Of a stretch of DNA of 54,902 nt, positions 41,649 to 52,935 are shown piece by piece. The notes under the pieces were generated by a model. It was not told the DNA's origin. It ran no database searches and saw only the letters and a list, made by a program, of their open reading frames with translations. Made by a program: the position numbers and the translations under genes. Each line of letters opens with the position of its first letter. Position 1 is the first letter of the stretch. Source of the DNA: Paulinella micropora. Taxonomy: Eukaryota; Cercozoa; Imbricatea; Euglyphida. Where the stretch lies: positions 450,268-505,169 of the forward strand of contig BJOX01000281.1 of assembly GCA_009731375.1 (NCBI GenBank), written 5' to 3'.

Positions 41649-41843
41649 ATGCCACGACCAAAGATATATGAAGGAGATGCAAGGAGAAAAAGGAATAATG
41701 AGAAAGCTCTCGCATACTATTACCGCAATAAAGATAGATTAAGCGAAGAACGAAAGGCGAAAGCCCAACAGACGAAGCTCGATATAGAAGAATACAAAAA
41801 GAAGATACAGGAGTTAGAAGAGCGACTGAGCAAGTCAAATTAA
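41649..41843 (+). CDS. small basic coiled-coil protein of the Polinton-like element
   Basis: 64 residues, intact, basic first half (MPRPKIYEGDARRKRN) and a C-terminal heptad-like helix (KKIQELEERLSKS), similar in plan to a mini-bZIP. Preceded by the ATTTATAAAAAATA motif. No family recognised. Confidence 0.55.
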   Translation: MPRPKIYEGDARRKRNNEKALAYYYRNKDRLSEERKAKAQQTKLDIEEYKKKIQELEERLSKSN

Positions 41844-41953
41844 CAATATTTTTTATCGGTAAAATATTTTACATCTAAATATAACATATCTATATAATAT
41901 CAGTAATACAATTAATTATTTTTCAAAAAAATTATCCTGCCTATCTATATACA

Positions 41954-44280
41954 ATGGACCAATACCAACCAGAACTATTTCCGCTCTACCAAATTGAGCA
42001 ACGAGGAGACTACATCAGAGAAAGAGGCAAAAGAAGATGGTATCTCATTACAACTCCAACCGCCCTGCGACTTATAAACAGATTAACAAATTACCACCCC
42101 GAACTAGTCGGCAGAAATAACTCACTCGTTATACCGTATGCCCCAGGATGGGAAGCTCGCCTCCAACAGCTAAACCCAAATACAAGCTATCTCGTTCATC
42201 TAGATTATGAAGGATATCACGGACCAGTTAGAGGAATATACCGAGCTAACGAATTAAAGCGGTCAATCAATGCGGTTAGAAACTTTGTGGAACGGCAAGC
42301 AAGATTTTACGAACAAAGAGAAGACAAAGACCTTAAAGTTATTACAATTGACCAAGTTCATCCGCAAAATCATGCTGTCATACCAATGGCACAGGGTGAA
42401 ATAAACTGTGTGCTAGAATGTATTATGAAAGACTTTCCAAACCCAAACAATAGAAAACGAAAACGAGATAGTGTGATACTAGACCGCTTCAAGGATATCA
42501 AATATGCCACAGCAAAGGACATTGACGAAATGGAAGACTTCATCCGATGTAGGATTTATGTATTTGATGGTATGAATTTGGTATGGCGAGCATCTACTAA
42601 GGAATACCCAAACAGATAATAATCAGATGCAACGATTATCACGCCACATTAATACAAGGAAAACAAAAAGACATCTGTATCCAACACATAAAATCAATTG
42701 AGCTATTATACGACATTAACGAAAACATACCAGAGCCACGACCCCAATATGCTACTAACCACGAAGCAAGTAATGTGAAACTATCTACGAACCAATACGA
42801 GAACAAATGGATATACAGGAAGAACTCAACAATATACAAACCAAACTTGAATTAGAACATAAGGAGTGTTATTCAATGACAGACCAATCTGGAAACATTG
42901 TAGGAATAGTAGATAAAGAAAACAAACTAAACTATAAATGCTTAGACCGTTTCAAGCACGCATCATTCGTTCCCAAAGATACTCCCGCTTGGTCATTACC
43001 ATCATACTTCAAACAAGTATTTATATATACTCTCATAGAAAAACATAAACCTAAGTTCCATACACAAATTACTGAACCTAATATATTACGACACGTGAAA
43101 TCAGGTCAAATACCATTTCATCATATCTTTAAACATCACACCAAAAACCCAAACAAGATACACCAGATTGATATGGTAAAAGCTTATACAAATGCTTCGC
43201 TAGGTAATCTAGGGGAAATGTCGTCATACTTCAATGAATACCCGATTGCCCCTCGCAACATAATTAATATAAACCAAAATATGACACAAGAATACTACAA
43301 TAAGGTCAAACCTCTACACGGTTATGCGGTTTTTGATTACGACCAGAAGCACCTTACAGTGCCAACTTTCTTCAACGGCTACACCACAAAAGGAACACAA
43401 TGCCAACCCATACCCGCATTGTTATATATGTTTGACCAAGGGGTTAAGATATTTATTAAGAGGTTATATGTAGCAGACGACCACTTCAACCCCTTCAAAA
43501 CCTTTTCGGAACACATAACAAATATACAAGATTACTACTTTGATAAGCCTGGCTTTGAACACGACACCTTAGCCAAAGCAACCAACTTACTAGTAGGCTC
43601 TCTCAATACTAACATACACCGAACTCAGCAAGTATCTACCATTTCAAAAACATACAACGAGCGAATACAAAAAGGGTATAGGTTATTGTTCCTGAAACGA
43701 GTTAAATACGATAAAAGTAAATACGCCGAAATGAAGGACGACCTACTACCAGAGCGAATGATATACACATACCAAGATACAAACCCAACAGACAACATAT
43801 TTCAAATGTCCCATTTAACTGGCTATGTGCTAGCATACCAAAAGATAGTCCTTCATAACCAAATGTTAAAGCTTGTAAATACTGGGCGGACTTTGTTATA
43901 TTCTAATACAGACAGTATCGCATACGAAGGCGAATATATGAAAACAGGAAAAGAATTTCGCCCCGAGGTTTTAGAACAAGACGAGTTCATAGCACCACAA
44001 TTGAGTATGACTTGTTTCGTTTCCTACATAAATGACAAACCACGGATAACATATCATCGACATAGCGGTTTCAAAGACATACTACCATTACAGAAATTCT
44101 TAGAAACACCACACAAACAATATCCAGAGTTCTCCGCCTTTGAGGATACAGAACATCCAGATTATAGCACCAAAGACGAATACAAACCTTTACCAGAACA
44201 AGAATTATTGCTCATTCACGGCAAAGCTGGAACGGGTAAATCTGAAATGATTAAAATACCTAACTGGTCAGCCATCAAAA
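41954..44280 (+). pseudogene. family-B DNA polymerase of the Polinton-like element, frameshifted
   Basis: Pieces: 41954-42619, a middle piece in another frame to about 42780, and 42783-44285. The N-terminal 220 residues are unassigned (a Cys in GEINCVLECI and a later HATLI could be an OTU-like remnant; weak). Polymerase motifs follow in order: A (QIDMVKAYTNAS, about 43165-43200), B-like (KATNLLVGSLNTN, about 43575) and C (YSNTDSIAYEG, about 43900-43930). I could not identify exonuclease motifs. It replicates the element's DNA in intact relatives. Frameshifts near 42600 and 42780 inactivate it. Translation continues in frame into the helicase Walker A. Confidence 0.7.
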
Positions 44281-44967
44281 TACACTAACACACATTTCAA
44301 AGACAAAAAGACTTTATCAACCGCTATGACACACAATGCCCGCCAAGTTATTAATTCTGAATATACACTCCAAAAAATACTAACATGCTATATCATAGAC
44401 TACCGCTACCGATACCAGTCGGCGAAGAAGCCATTAATCACAGAATAACAATTGATGAAGTTTCTATGCTTACTTCTAAGAATTTAGAAAGTCTGGACCA
44501 TATGCTCAGAAAATACACTAAAATCAACAGACCATTTGGCGGTGTATCTATTGTCTTATTCTGCCACTTAGCTCAGCTTCCTTGCCCAGACCCGACATCC
44601 GAGCCATTCCACAAGTCAAAAACTTTCAAGCTATTTACAAAAATAAATCTTGATACAAATTACAGACAGGCCAAAGACCTAGTTCTACAATCTATCTTAA
44701 ATAAGGTAGAAGACTATTACAAGGTCGGCGGTAATGAGCTTAGCCAACATAAAGCAAAAGACTGCCTACCTAATATACTAACACTTGAAGAATTAGATGC
44801 TCTCAATAAGCAAGTTAAGCCACACCCAGTTGATAGTTTTGATTGGTTTTATATGTATGAGTTTTTGTTCTAATTATTGTTTTGAACTAGAAAAAAAAGA
44901 AAGAGCGATATATAAGGATACATCTATCGCTGTAGGCGGTAAAGCATTAGGTGTCATTAAATATTAG
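44200..44967 (+). pseudogene. Pif1-like superfamily 1 helicase region continuous with the polymerase
   Basis: Walker A (LIHGKAGTGKSEM, about 44211-44250) lies in the polymerase frame. A frame change near 44258 leads to a motif-Ia-like TAMTHNARQVINSEYT, and another near 44385 to Walker B (ITIDEVSML, about 44446). FGGVSIVLF, LAQLPCP and NYRQ follow; the Gly-Asp normally before LAQLP reads Cys-His. A third shift near 44860 reaches the likely end (TAG 44965-44967). The segment reads as one polymerase-helicase polypeptide broken by decay, or two genes fused by loss of a stop. Confidence 0.65.
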
Positions 44968-44973
44968 GAGGCG

Positions 44974-45220
44974 ATGGACGACCATATACAAGAACTAAAA
45001 GAGCAACAGGCATTAGAACTACATTTTCAGAAAAAACAAAGTAAGAAATGGAATACGATATGGGCTGATAAACCGTTGAAACAAGTGTTCGTAGATTTGG
45101 CTGATATGTCTAAGTTAAAAGATAAACCAGGTAATAAAAAATATGCCTTTATGTTGGTTTGGATTGACACTAATAGTAGATTTTTAGAAGTTAGACCGCT
45201 AAAAAATAAAACGGCGAATG
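44974..45220 (+). pseudogene. Polinton-type integrase, N-terminal stump
   Basis: 82 codons from ATG 44974. VFVDLADMSKL (first catalytic Asp), then YAFMLVWIDTNSRFLEVRPL and KNKTANE, the usual start of the DDE integrase core. The second Asp and the Glu are missing because the frame runs into CATA repeat at 45221 and no continuation appears beyond it. Starts 7 bases after the preceding stop. Confidence 0.75.
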
Positions 45221-45414
45221 AACATACATACATACATACATACATGCATACATACATACATACATACATACATATACATACATACATACATACATACATA
45301 CACACCTACATACCTAAATACCTACATACCTACATACCTACATACCTACCTACATACATACCTACATACCTACATACCAACCTACATACATACCTACCTA
45401 CATGCATACATACC

Positions 45415-45446
<32 letters not shown>

Positions 45447-45463
45447 CATACATACATACATAT

Positions 45464-45494
<31 letters not shown>

Positions 45495-45894
45495 TACACA
45501 CACACATACATACATACATACATACATACATAGATACATACATGCATGCATACATGCATACATACATACATACATCATTGCATGCATGCATGCATACATA
45601 TTTCCATACATACATACATACATACATACATACATACGTATACATACATACACACATACATACATACATACATACATACATACATGCATGCATGCATGCA
45701 TGCATACATACATACATACATACATACGTACATACATACGTACATACATACATACATACATGCATACATACATACATACAAGTCTCATACATACATACAT
45801 ACATACATAACATACATAACATACATAACATACACATGCATGCATGCATGCATGCATGCATGTATGTATGTATGCACATACATGCATACATGCA

Positions 45895-45928
<34 letters not shown>

Positions 45929-46434
45929 CATACATACATACATACATACATGCATACATACATACACATACATACATACATACATGCATGCATGAGTACT
46001 TGCATGCATGCATGCATGTATGCATGCATGCATGCATACATACATACATACATACATACATACTAGACATACATACATACATACATACATACACACAAAC
46101 ATACATATGTACGTACATACATACATACATACATACATACATACATACAAACATACATACATAGACACACACACACACACACACATAGACAGAGAGACAG
46201 ACAGACAGACACACACACACAGACACACACACACACACACAAACACCCACACACACACACACACACAGACACATAGACAGACAGGCAGACAGACAGAAAG
46301 GCAGGCAGACAGACAGACAGACAGAAGAGACAGAAAGACGGACATGTACAGACAGAGAGACAGACATAGAGACAGACAGGCAGGCACACACAGTGACACA
46401 CTCACACACACTCACACACACACACACACACACA

Positions 46435-46470
<36 letters not shown>

Positions 46471-46472
46471 GT
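45221..46472. repeat. (CATA)n then (CA)n and (CAGA)n block
   Basis: Begins inside the integrase stump. Includes CCTA and CATG variants. ORFs here are artefacts. Confidence 0.95.
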
Positions 46473-46479
46473 GCGTAAG

Positions 46480-47250
46480 TGGAATCAAAAAGTATTTTTG
46501 TGTGGGAAAGAAAATAGAAAAGTGTGTGGTGGAAAGAAAATAGAAAAGTGTGTGGTGGAAAGAAAATAGCGCAAGGTGTGAACTACCATGCCAAAAAAAA
46601 CTTTGAGGCAGAAGAAACAACCCCCCAAAAGTTAGAGATAACATTTTTTAAAAAGAAAATAGCAATTTTTTTCCAAGTCCAAACCCACCTATGAATTTCA
46701 CGGGCAGTGGCTTTTCAAACGGGCCATGGCTGGATGTTTTCTTTTGGTGTTATAATCCGTCCGTACCCTGTTGCGGAAAATCGCCCCAGAACACCCACTC
46801 ATTTGCTAACATGCGAGCTTTTTTTCGCAAATAGGCCGTAGCCCTCGCTCTGGCACTTTTTTGGTATTTTTTGATAACCCACAGGAAACTATCCACAACT
46901 GACCCAGCATGGACGCGAAGCAACTTGAGAAATTTCAAGCTGCGGATTCTGTATACAGCTACTACAAGACATGGAGAAGCTGTGTGCGTCAATATTATAG
47001 TGCCAACAACCGTGCCTGCCTCATGCTGGTAGCTGAAAGTATGGGCTAATTTCATTCCACCTTCCATCTGGGGCTTTTCGCTTTCTTGCAAAACCGTAAA
47101 CCAGTAAATCAAGGATCTGCACAAACCGGAAACCAGTAAGCCCTGGATCACAAACCACCCAGTAAAAAGGCTCTGGCCTCTGTTCTGAAGCCAAAAATTA
47201 TGCTTCCTGAAGACTGATTTCCGTCTTCAATTGTCGCGAAAAACTGTATC
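46480..47250. other. unique sequence, with a short ORF at 46909-47049
   Basis: The left part has three AAGAAAATAG-type repeats. A plus-strand ORF (46 codons, starting MDAKQLEKFQAADSVY) looks protein-like and contains a possible donor (CTG/GTAGCT). A 133-codon minus-strand ORF (46750-47151) overlaps it. I recognise neither; at most one is likely to be real. Confidence 0.35.
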
Positions 47251-47254
47251 AACA

Positions 47255-47578
47255 TGTGTGTATGTGTGTGCCTAGTGTGTCTAGTGTGTGTGTGTGTGTG
47301 TGTGTGCGTGTGTGTGTGTGTTTGTGTGTGTGTGTACCTACCTACCTACTGACCTACCGACCTACCGACCTACCTACCTACCTACCTAGACACCTACCTA
47401 CCTACCTACCTACCTATCTTCCTACCTACCTGCCTACCTACCTACCTACCTACCTACCTACCTGCCTACCGACCGACCAACGACCTACCTACCTACCTAC
47501 CTACCTATCTACCTATCTACCTATCTATTTATCTATCTATCTACCTATCTATCTATCTATCTATCCATCCATCCATCC

Positions 47579-47621
<43 letters not shown>

Positions 47622-47630
47622 CATCTATCC

Positions 47631-47663
<33 letters not shown>

Positions 47664-47725
47664 CTATTATCTATCTATCTATCTATCTATCTACCTACCT
47701 ACCTACCTACCTAACTAACTAACTA

Positions 47726-47760
<35 letters not shown>

Positions 47761-47803
47761 CCTACCTACCTACCTACCTACCTACCGATCTATCGATCTA
47801 TCA

Positions 47804-47836
<33 letters not shown>

Positions 47837-48085
47837 CCTAACTATCTACCTAACTATCTACCTACCTATCTATCTACCTACCTAGCTACCTAACCTCGTA
47901 CCTACCTACCTATTTACCCACCTACCTACCTACCTACCTACCTATCTATCAATCTCTATCTACCTATCTACCTACCTACCTACCTATCTATCTATCTATC
48001 TATCTATCTACCTACCTACCTACCTACCTATCTACCTATCTATCTACCTATCTATCTATCTATCTATCTATCTATCTGCCTTATG
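47255..48085. repeat. (GT)n, (CCTA)n, (CTAT)n block
   Basis: Simple repeats leading into an R600 copy. Confidence 0.95.
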
Positions 48086-48568
48086 TGTGCCTAGCCATAC
48101 GCCTATAAGTCACATGCCGAAATAGCGACGGGAAGCACAATCCTGTTCCCTCAGGGTGCCCTTTCTCGCTTGTTGAGCCCGGANNNNNNNNNNNNNNNNN
48201 NNNNNNNNNNNNNNNNNNNNNNNNNNNNNNNNNNNNNNNNNNNNNNNNNNNNNNNNNNNNNNNNNNNNNNNNNNNNNNNNNNNNNNNNNNNNNNNNNNNN
48301 NNNNNNNNNNNNNNNNNNNNNNNNNNNNNNNNNNNNNNNNNNNNNNNNNNNNNNNNNNNNNNNNNNNNNNNNNNNNNNNNNNNNNNNNNNNNNNNNNNNN
48401 NNNNNNNNNNNNNNNNNNNNNNNNNNNNNGCCTTGGTATCGCCTGTATCTGTCCCTTCCGTGCAAACATCACGGCTTAGCTGGGCATCGGGTTAATACTT
48501 TACCCACAGACTTCCTTGGTTGACGAAATCAGAAGCTCCTTTTTCTGACATTAGTCGATATCTCATCT
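48079..48568 (+). mobile_element. R600 interspersed repeat, copy f, with assembly gap
   Basis: Unit sequence 48079-48183 and 48430-48568, Ns 48184-48429. The ends match the other copies (ATCACGGCTTAGCTGGGC, then CGATATCTCATC) and run into CTAC/CTAT. Confidence 0.7.
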
Positions 48569-48621
48569 ACCTACCTACCTACCCACCTACCTACCTATCT
48601 ATCTATCTATCTATCTATCTA

Positions 48622-48658
<37 letters not shown>

Positions 48659-48690
48659 CTATCTACCTACCTGCCCACCTACCCACTTAC

Positions 48691-48721
<31 letters not shown>

Positions 48722-48773
48722 CCTATCTATCTACCTATCTACCTACCTATCTACCTATCACCTACCTATCTAC

Positions 48774-48811
<38 letters not shown>

Positions 48812-48840
48812 GCCTAAGTACCTATCCACCTACCTATCTA
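48569..48840. repeat. (CCTA)n and (CTAT)n
   Basis: Truncates the 3' side of LTR element A. Confidence 0.95.
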
Positions 48841-49921
48841 TTAAGTCCTCCACTGTTGCCTTGTCCCAACATCGAACAACCTTCACAACCTTTCCCGCAA
48901 ACCCGCGGTACTCCGGTTGGAAATCCCTGTAATAATTGTCCAACGCTGGGTGCTGATATGGTTTTGGTATGACCAACTGCACCTTTGCACTCCGTGCAAT
49001 AGCATGTGGGTCCTTCCCTTTAGTCGCCCCTGACTTGGTGTACGATACCGCATAAGTATCAACGTGAAAGAGAGGAACTTGCGTTCGCCCCCTCACCATA
49101 TCCTCTGCGTCATCATCACTAATCCCATAGTGCACCAAGCCCGACCGGCAGTCAATCAATGTGTTCATCTTATTGAGCTGCTTGAACCCGATCAGCAATC
49201 CCCCTGAATATTCCGGGCAGACATAGAATTGGATGTTGAAGGACCTACCGGAGTAGAGTTCAATGGTTAAAACCATCGTCCCCGTCACCTCCGCCCTCGC
49301 TTTTCCATTAACACCTTCTATGCTCCCCTTCATAGGCAACATGTGTTTATCCAACCACGCCTTGTTTGCCGCAATGAAATTTGCGCCCGCGATATTAATG
49401 TTAGCCTGCGTATCATTGGCCAAATCGCATGCACTCTCCAAGTCTACACAGTAAACTTGAGTAATGCATAACGCATGTTCCGGCATTTCAATAGCCTCAA
49501 GGCGTTCTTTTAAGTCGGACAAAAGAACAAAACTATTCTTTAAATCTTTCCGTATCGATACTCCACTTCTGATGAGCCCTTCACCAAAAGCAGTATTCTT
49601 CGACATACCGGCTTCTATTTCTTTCTTACCATCCGTCACCTTCAACCCGGGTTTCAACTTCCTTACCCGTTTAGGCACCGGCTTCGCCCCCCAATCGGGC
49701 TCCGGAATGAAAGAAACTTTCCTTTTCAACCTCAACGTCGGAACCGGTAAAAGATTCAAATTAGGTTGCGATCTATGCGGTACGATCGTAACAACGTGTT
49801 TATTTATAATATCAACTCGTCTGGCCTTCTCGGGCCCTACAGACTTATTAATACTTCCCCGCTTTGCACGTTCGATCGTCACCTGCATCACAGCATCCAA
49901 ATCATGAGTAGAGTGATGACT
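48830..49921 (-). CDS. retrotransposon A protease domain, downstream of gag in the same frame
   Basis: Continues the gag frame after its TAG. A basic N-terminal region (about 110 residues) precedes a retropepsin-like core: [13 protein letters not shown] (DTGA-type active site with Gln in place of Gly), a flap-like region, and GLLIGFKQL (the conserved end of the fold). About 80 residues follow and the frame dissolves into CTAT repeat at 48840. Reverse transcriptase, RNase H and integrase are missing, so this is a 5' fragment. The DTQA variant leaves its activity uncertain. Confidence 0.7.
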   Translation of the reverse strand, partial: SHHSTHDLDAVMQVTIERAKRGSINKSVGPEKARRVDIINKHVVTIVPHRSQPNLNLLPVPTLRLKRKVSFIPEPDWGAKPVPKRVRKLKPGLKVTDGKKEIEAGMSKNTAFGEGLIRSGVSIRKDLKNSFVLLSDLKERLEAIEMPEHALCITQVYCVDLESACDLANDTQANINIAGANFIAANKAWLDKHMLPMKGSIEGVNGKARAEVTGTMVLTIELYSGRSFNIQFYVCPEYSGGLLIGFKQLNKMNTLIDCRSGLVHYGISDDDAEDMVRGRTQVPLFHVDTYAVSYTKSGATKGKDPHAIARSAKVQLVIPKPYQHPALDNYYRDFQPEYRGFAGKVVKVVRCWDKATVEDLIDR

Positions 49922-52690
49922 CTAGAGAGAAGGGTTACCTGTGGGAACTGTTTTAACCTCCAGCTTCCCCGGTTCATTCATCTTCGCCATAATCATCCTT
50001 GGTGAACGTGTCGTCTCCTGCCACACGACAACATCCCCATCAGTAATGACTGACGATTCCCTACACCCCTCCCCCTTATCACCTCCCCCCTCAAGTATAC
50101 CTGCTTGAGTTTCCACTTCTTCCTCTGGGGGAACCTCCCCTTCATCCTCCTCCTCCTTCGAAGCCGCCGCCACTTTGGCCTTCTTGAGGGGTCCGCCCTT
50201 TTCCCGTTTACCCCCAAAGCGCTTCTTCCCCCTGAAGCCTCCTCCGCGGCCACGGCCTCCATATCCTCCACGGCCCCGCTTGCTTCCCCCTTGTCGCAAG
50301 GCGTCCACCGTGTCCTCATACTCGCGCAGCCGTGCTTTAACCAAAGTACGAACTGCCTTGTTATTGATGAAGAGCTGATCTCTGCTCCGGATAGCCCTGA
50401 CAATGTCCCAAATGGACTTGCTGTTGTCAGAACTTTCGAGCTGCTCCTTTAGGATTTTCCAATCCGCTTCCTTTTCGGAGTGCATCCCCGGGCAGAAATC
50501 CCCCCTTCTGCACTTGCCTCCCTTAAAGTAGAAGTCAAAGCATGGCTTACGACTACCCTTGTAAGAGGAACTGGAAGAACTAGCCCCTTTACTCTTCGAG
50601 CCTATCGCAGGGATATGCTCGTCGCTAGTTTCTTCCTCATCTTGCTCCTCCTCCTGTTGCTGGCGTCGGAGGGGTTTTCCATATCCCCCCCTCTGAACTT
50701 TAGGGATCCGTGAACGTCGTCCCTCAGTTCCGCCGCCCAACTGAACAGCCGCTGCCTGTCCCAACGATTGTTCCCCAAACCGATCTCTGGCAACTGCCAC
50801 CAAAGCCTCTATCCCTCCCGCCGAGACCAACGTATCATCCCACGTTCTCACGGCCAGTAGGAAGTCCTTCCACATCAGCTTTGAGTTCTGGTACTGAGCC
50901 GCAAAGTTCAGCCAAGCAGGGGATGCCTCCGTCGTAAAGTCGGCATTGTCAGGGATCGAACTGGCCCATTTGTTATCAGGCCACCCTCTGTTCACGGCCC
51001 GATAAACAGTCGGATCATGCTGATTGATCCTCGCCATAATGTGACGAATGAGGCGTTTAAGGCTGATGAAAAAAGCATTGTCCGTCTTCAGCTTTTCCAT
51101 CACCAACGCAAATGTCCCCCTCACCCTCACCGGCTTGGACTTAGTTGTCTTCAAAGCCTCTCCAACAACAGTGGAGATATGGCCCGTCAGCATGACTTCA
51201 CTTGTCAGTTCCCAGTGACAACCGAATTCGACGAGCAAGTCAATGAGGGCGTGCATCATCGCATGCAGTTTCGACATTTTAATCGATCCCGTTTCTGCAT
51301 AATGATCCCTCTCCTGTTGTGCCCTCGCCATCCCCTCGTTGATCTTCTCCAACGTAAAGTGCTCCATCAGATCCCCATCCGTGCACTGTCGGAGAATATC
51401 CATCAAGGTCATCGGCGATTCAAAAGTGCTCTCCGCCATTAACTTACAGAGCATATTGATCGCTTTCCGTAACCAAGACGAGTTCATAAACGGATGACAG
51501 TTTACTTGTAGAGTAAACCATATCGTCGGTTGTTGCTTACCCCGTGTCCCTGGGGCAAATGCAATCGGCGTAAACTTAGCCAGGAAGATCGGCATCCTCT
51601 TCCTCTCTTGATCATAACGTTGACCAGGATCAATGGGATCATCCTCATCCCTTTTCCTGATCTTCGCATATCTCAGTTCCCAGGTCGTAAACCTTTCCAT
51701 ACCGACCTCCAAGGCCTTCAAGACCTCCATGAGATACATGAGATATCGATACAGGTTCTCATATGCCTGTTCCCTTGCCACCACCAAGATCACAGCATCT
51801 GCCGCCGTAGCAGTAGCTGTCGCGAGCTTGGTTGCTGCAAGTGCTGCATTGTCCGCCTCCCGCAGCAGATCTCGCAACATCCTTTCGGCATTGTTGCTTA
51901 ACGCCGTAACTTCGACCATTTGCTCCAGTTTCCCCATGAAGCCTTCGATGTGGAGTACGTCGAAAGAGCCTTGAGTTCTCTTAGCCCAGATTTTTGCATC
52001 CTTCATCCATTTAGCCTCCTTCAACCTCCCCTTAGCATTATCCCAATTCGTAACTGCTTTGGCGAAGGTTTTGGCTACCAAGGGGTATACTTCATTTTTG
52101 AAATGATCCTGAGCTATGGTCGTTTCAAAAGTTTTCCCATGGAGAGGGTCCCTCCTCACCGCTCCATACCATTCCTCCTTCCAATCCTCCTTCGTTTCCT
52201 CCCCCGTCATTATGAACTTCAAATCAAATTGTTCGGAAGGAATGGGAGTCGGAAGGTATTCGAAATCCTCCTCTTCCATCCTTGGATGACCCAACATTTG
52301 AAGCTCATGGAGGTGCAAAGATATGAACATCCTTGTAACCATCCTCCGTACCTCCATGGGTGCCAAGGTTTTGATCCTCGGTGCTTTTGGTGAATAGTTG
52401 GTAAAAGCAAAAGTGGCTGCCGTCCACCCCCACTTTATCATACCAGCCTGTTCACTCTTTACCACATCCAGCACCTCCTTGTCCTTGGGTCTGTCTGGAT
52501 ACTTACTTGCCAAAGGGACAAAGTGTTCCAGAAACAGATGCTGATCATGGGGGTCTACTAAGTAGTCCGAAGCTACAAATAGTAGAAATTCCCCCCCAGC
52601 CTTTCCCACTAGCGACTGCGCAATTGGATCCGAGTATGGATCGTATGGCTTCGCTGCGGACATCTTTAACTTCAAAGTGACAAGGTCCAA
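49922..52690 (-). CDS. gag polyprotein of LTR retrotransposon A
   Basis: 922 intact residues from ATG 52690. It has a long helical capsid-like region with many Ala and charged residues, then an acidic Gln/Glu stretch. A CCCH knuckle (C-x9-C-x5-C-x3-H, CFDFYFKGGKC ... CPGMH) lies near residue 700 and an Arg-Gly-rich nucleocapsid-like tail near residues 790-830. It packages element RNA in the cytoplasm. A second ATG ten codons downstream (MSAAKPYD) is also possible. The stop is TAG (49924-49922) and the protease frame continues directly. It differs in sequence from the left-hand gag, so the two are separate lineages with the same plan. Confidence 0.8.
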   Translation of the reverse strand: MDLVTLKLKMSAAKPYDPYSDPIAQSLVGKAGGEFLLFVASDYLVDPHDQHLFLEHFVPLASKYPDRPKDKEVLDVVKSEQAGMIKWGWTAATFAFTNYSPKAPRIKTLAPMEVRRMVTRMFISLHLHELQMLGHPRMEEEDFEYLPTPIPSEQFDLKFIMTGEETKEDWKEEWYGAVRRDPLHGKTFETTIAQDHFKNEVYPLVAKTFAKAVTNWDNAKGRLKEAKWMKDAKIWAKRTQGSFDVLHIEGFMGKLEQMVEVTALSNNAERMLRDLLREADNAALAATKLATATATAADAVILVVAREQAYENLYRYLMYLMEVLKALEVGMERFTTWELRYAKIRKRDEDDPIDPGQRYDQERKRMPIFLAKFTPIAFAPGTRGKQQPTIWFTLQVNCHPFMNSSWLRKAINMLCKLMAESTFESPMTLMDILRQCTDGDLMEHFTLEKINEGMARAQQERDHYAETGSIKMSKLHAMMHALIDLLVEFGCHWELTSEVMLTGHISTVVGEALKTTKSKPVRVRGTFALVMEKLKTDNAFFISLKRLIRHIMARINQHDPTVYRAVNRGWPDNKWASSIPDNADFTTEASPAWLNFAAQYQNSKLMWKDFLLAVRTWDDTLVSAGGIEALVAVARDRFGEQSLGQAAAVQLGGGTEGRRSRIPKVQRGGYGKPLRRQQQEEEQDEEETSDEHIPAIGSKSKGASSSSSSYKGSRKPCFDFYFKGGKCRRGDFCPGMHSEKEADWKILKEQLESSDNSKSIWDIVRAIRSRDQLFINNKAVRTLVKARLREYEDTVDALRQGGSKRGRGGYGGRGRGGGFRGKKRFGGKREKGGPLKKAKVAAASKEEEDEGEVPPEEEVETQAGILEGGGDKGEGCRESSVITDGDVVVWQETTRSPRMIMAKMNEPGKLEVKTVPTGNPSL

Positions 52691-52915
52691 GTTTCGAGAT
52701 CAGGGTTCTTCCCTGTTTCTACGAAACCCTCCTTACCACCTTTTTTTTTTCCCTTGGTTAGAACAACAAAAAGCACGTCTCGACCAGCCAACAACAGTGA
52801 CTGATAATCGAAACAATGCCTGACACTCTCAACACGGCACAGTCAACAACAGTGACTGATTGCCTCCAATGAGTGAGTCGTTCCAGATTCCAAATTTGTA
52901 CTTTCAGAGTTCGAA

Positions 52916-52933
52916 AAAGGCAAAGGGACTCCA
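52916..52933 (-). promoter_or_regulatory. candidate primer-binding site of element A
   Basis: Minus strand TGGAGTCCCTTTGCC, two bases inside the LTR end. The tRNA was not identified. Confidence 0.5.
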
Positions 52934-52935
52934 AA

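Larger units (their letters stand above)
40780..41953 (+). promoter_or_regulatory. recurring AT-rich motif before Polinton-like genes
   Basis: ATTTATAAAAAATGA directly overlaps the first ATG (about 40783-40797). ATTTATAAAAAATAA lies at 41619-41633 before the second gene. A related AT-rich region, less similar, precedes 41954. Could be a shared promoter or transcript-end signal. Confidence 0.4.
40558..45220 (+). mobile_element. decayed Polinton-like (Maverick-like) element
   Basis: An AT-rich, compact block unlike its surroundings, all genes on the plus strand: zinc-finger protein, small basic protein, family-B DNA polymerase with Pif1-like helicase, and a retroviral-type integrase start. Polymerase plus integrase defines Polintons. 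No capsid genes, packaging ATPase or protease are present, and the right end is lost in microsatellite. The left end may be the G-run/C-run hairpin at 40566-40607. Several frameshifts and one stop show it is inactive. Confidence 0.7.
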
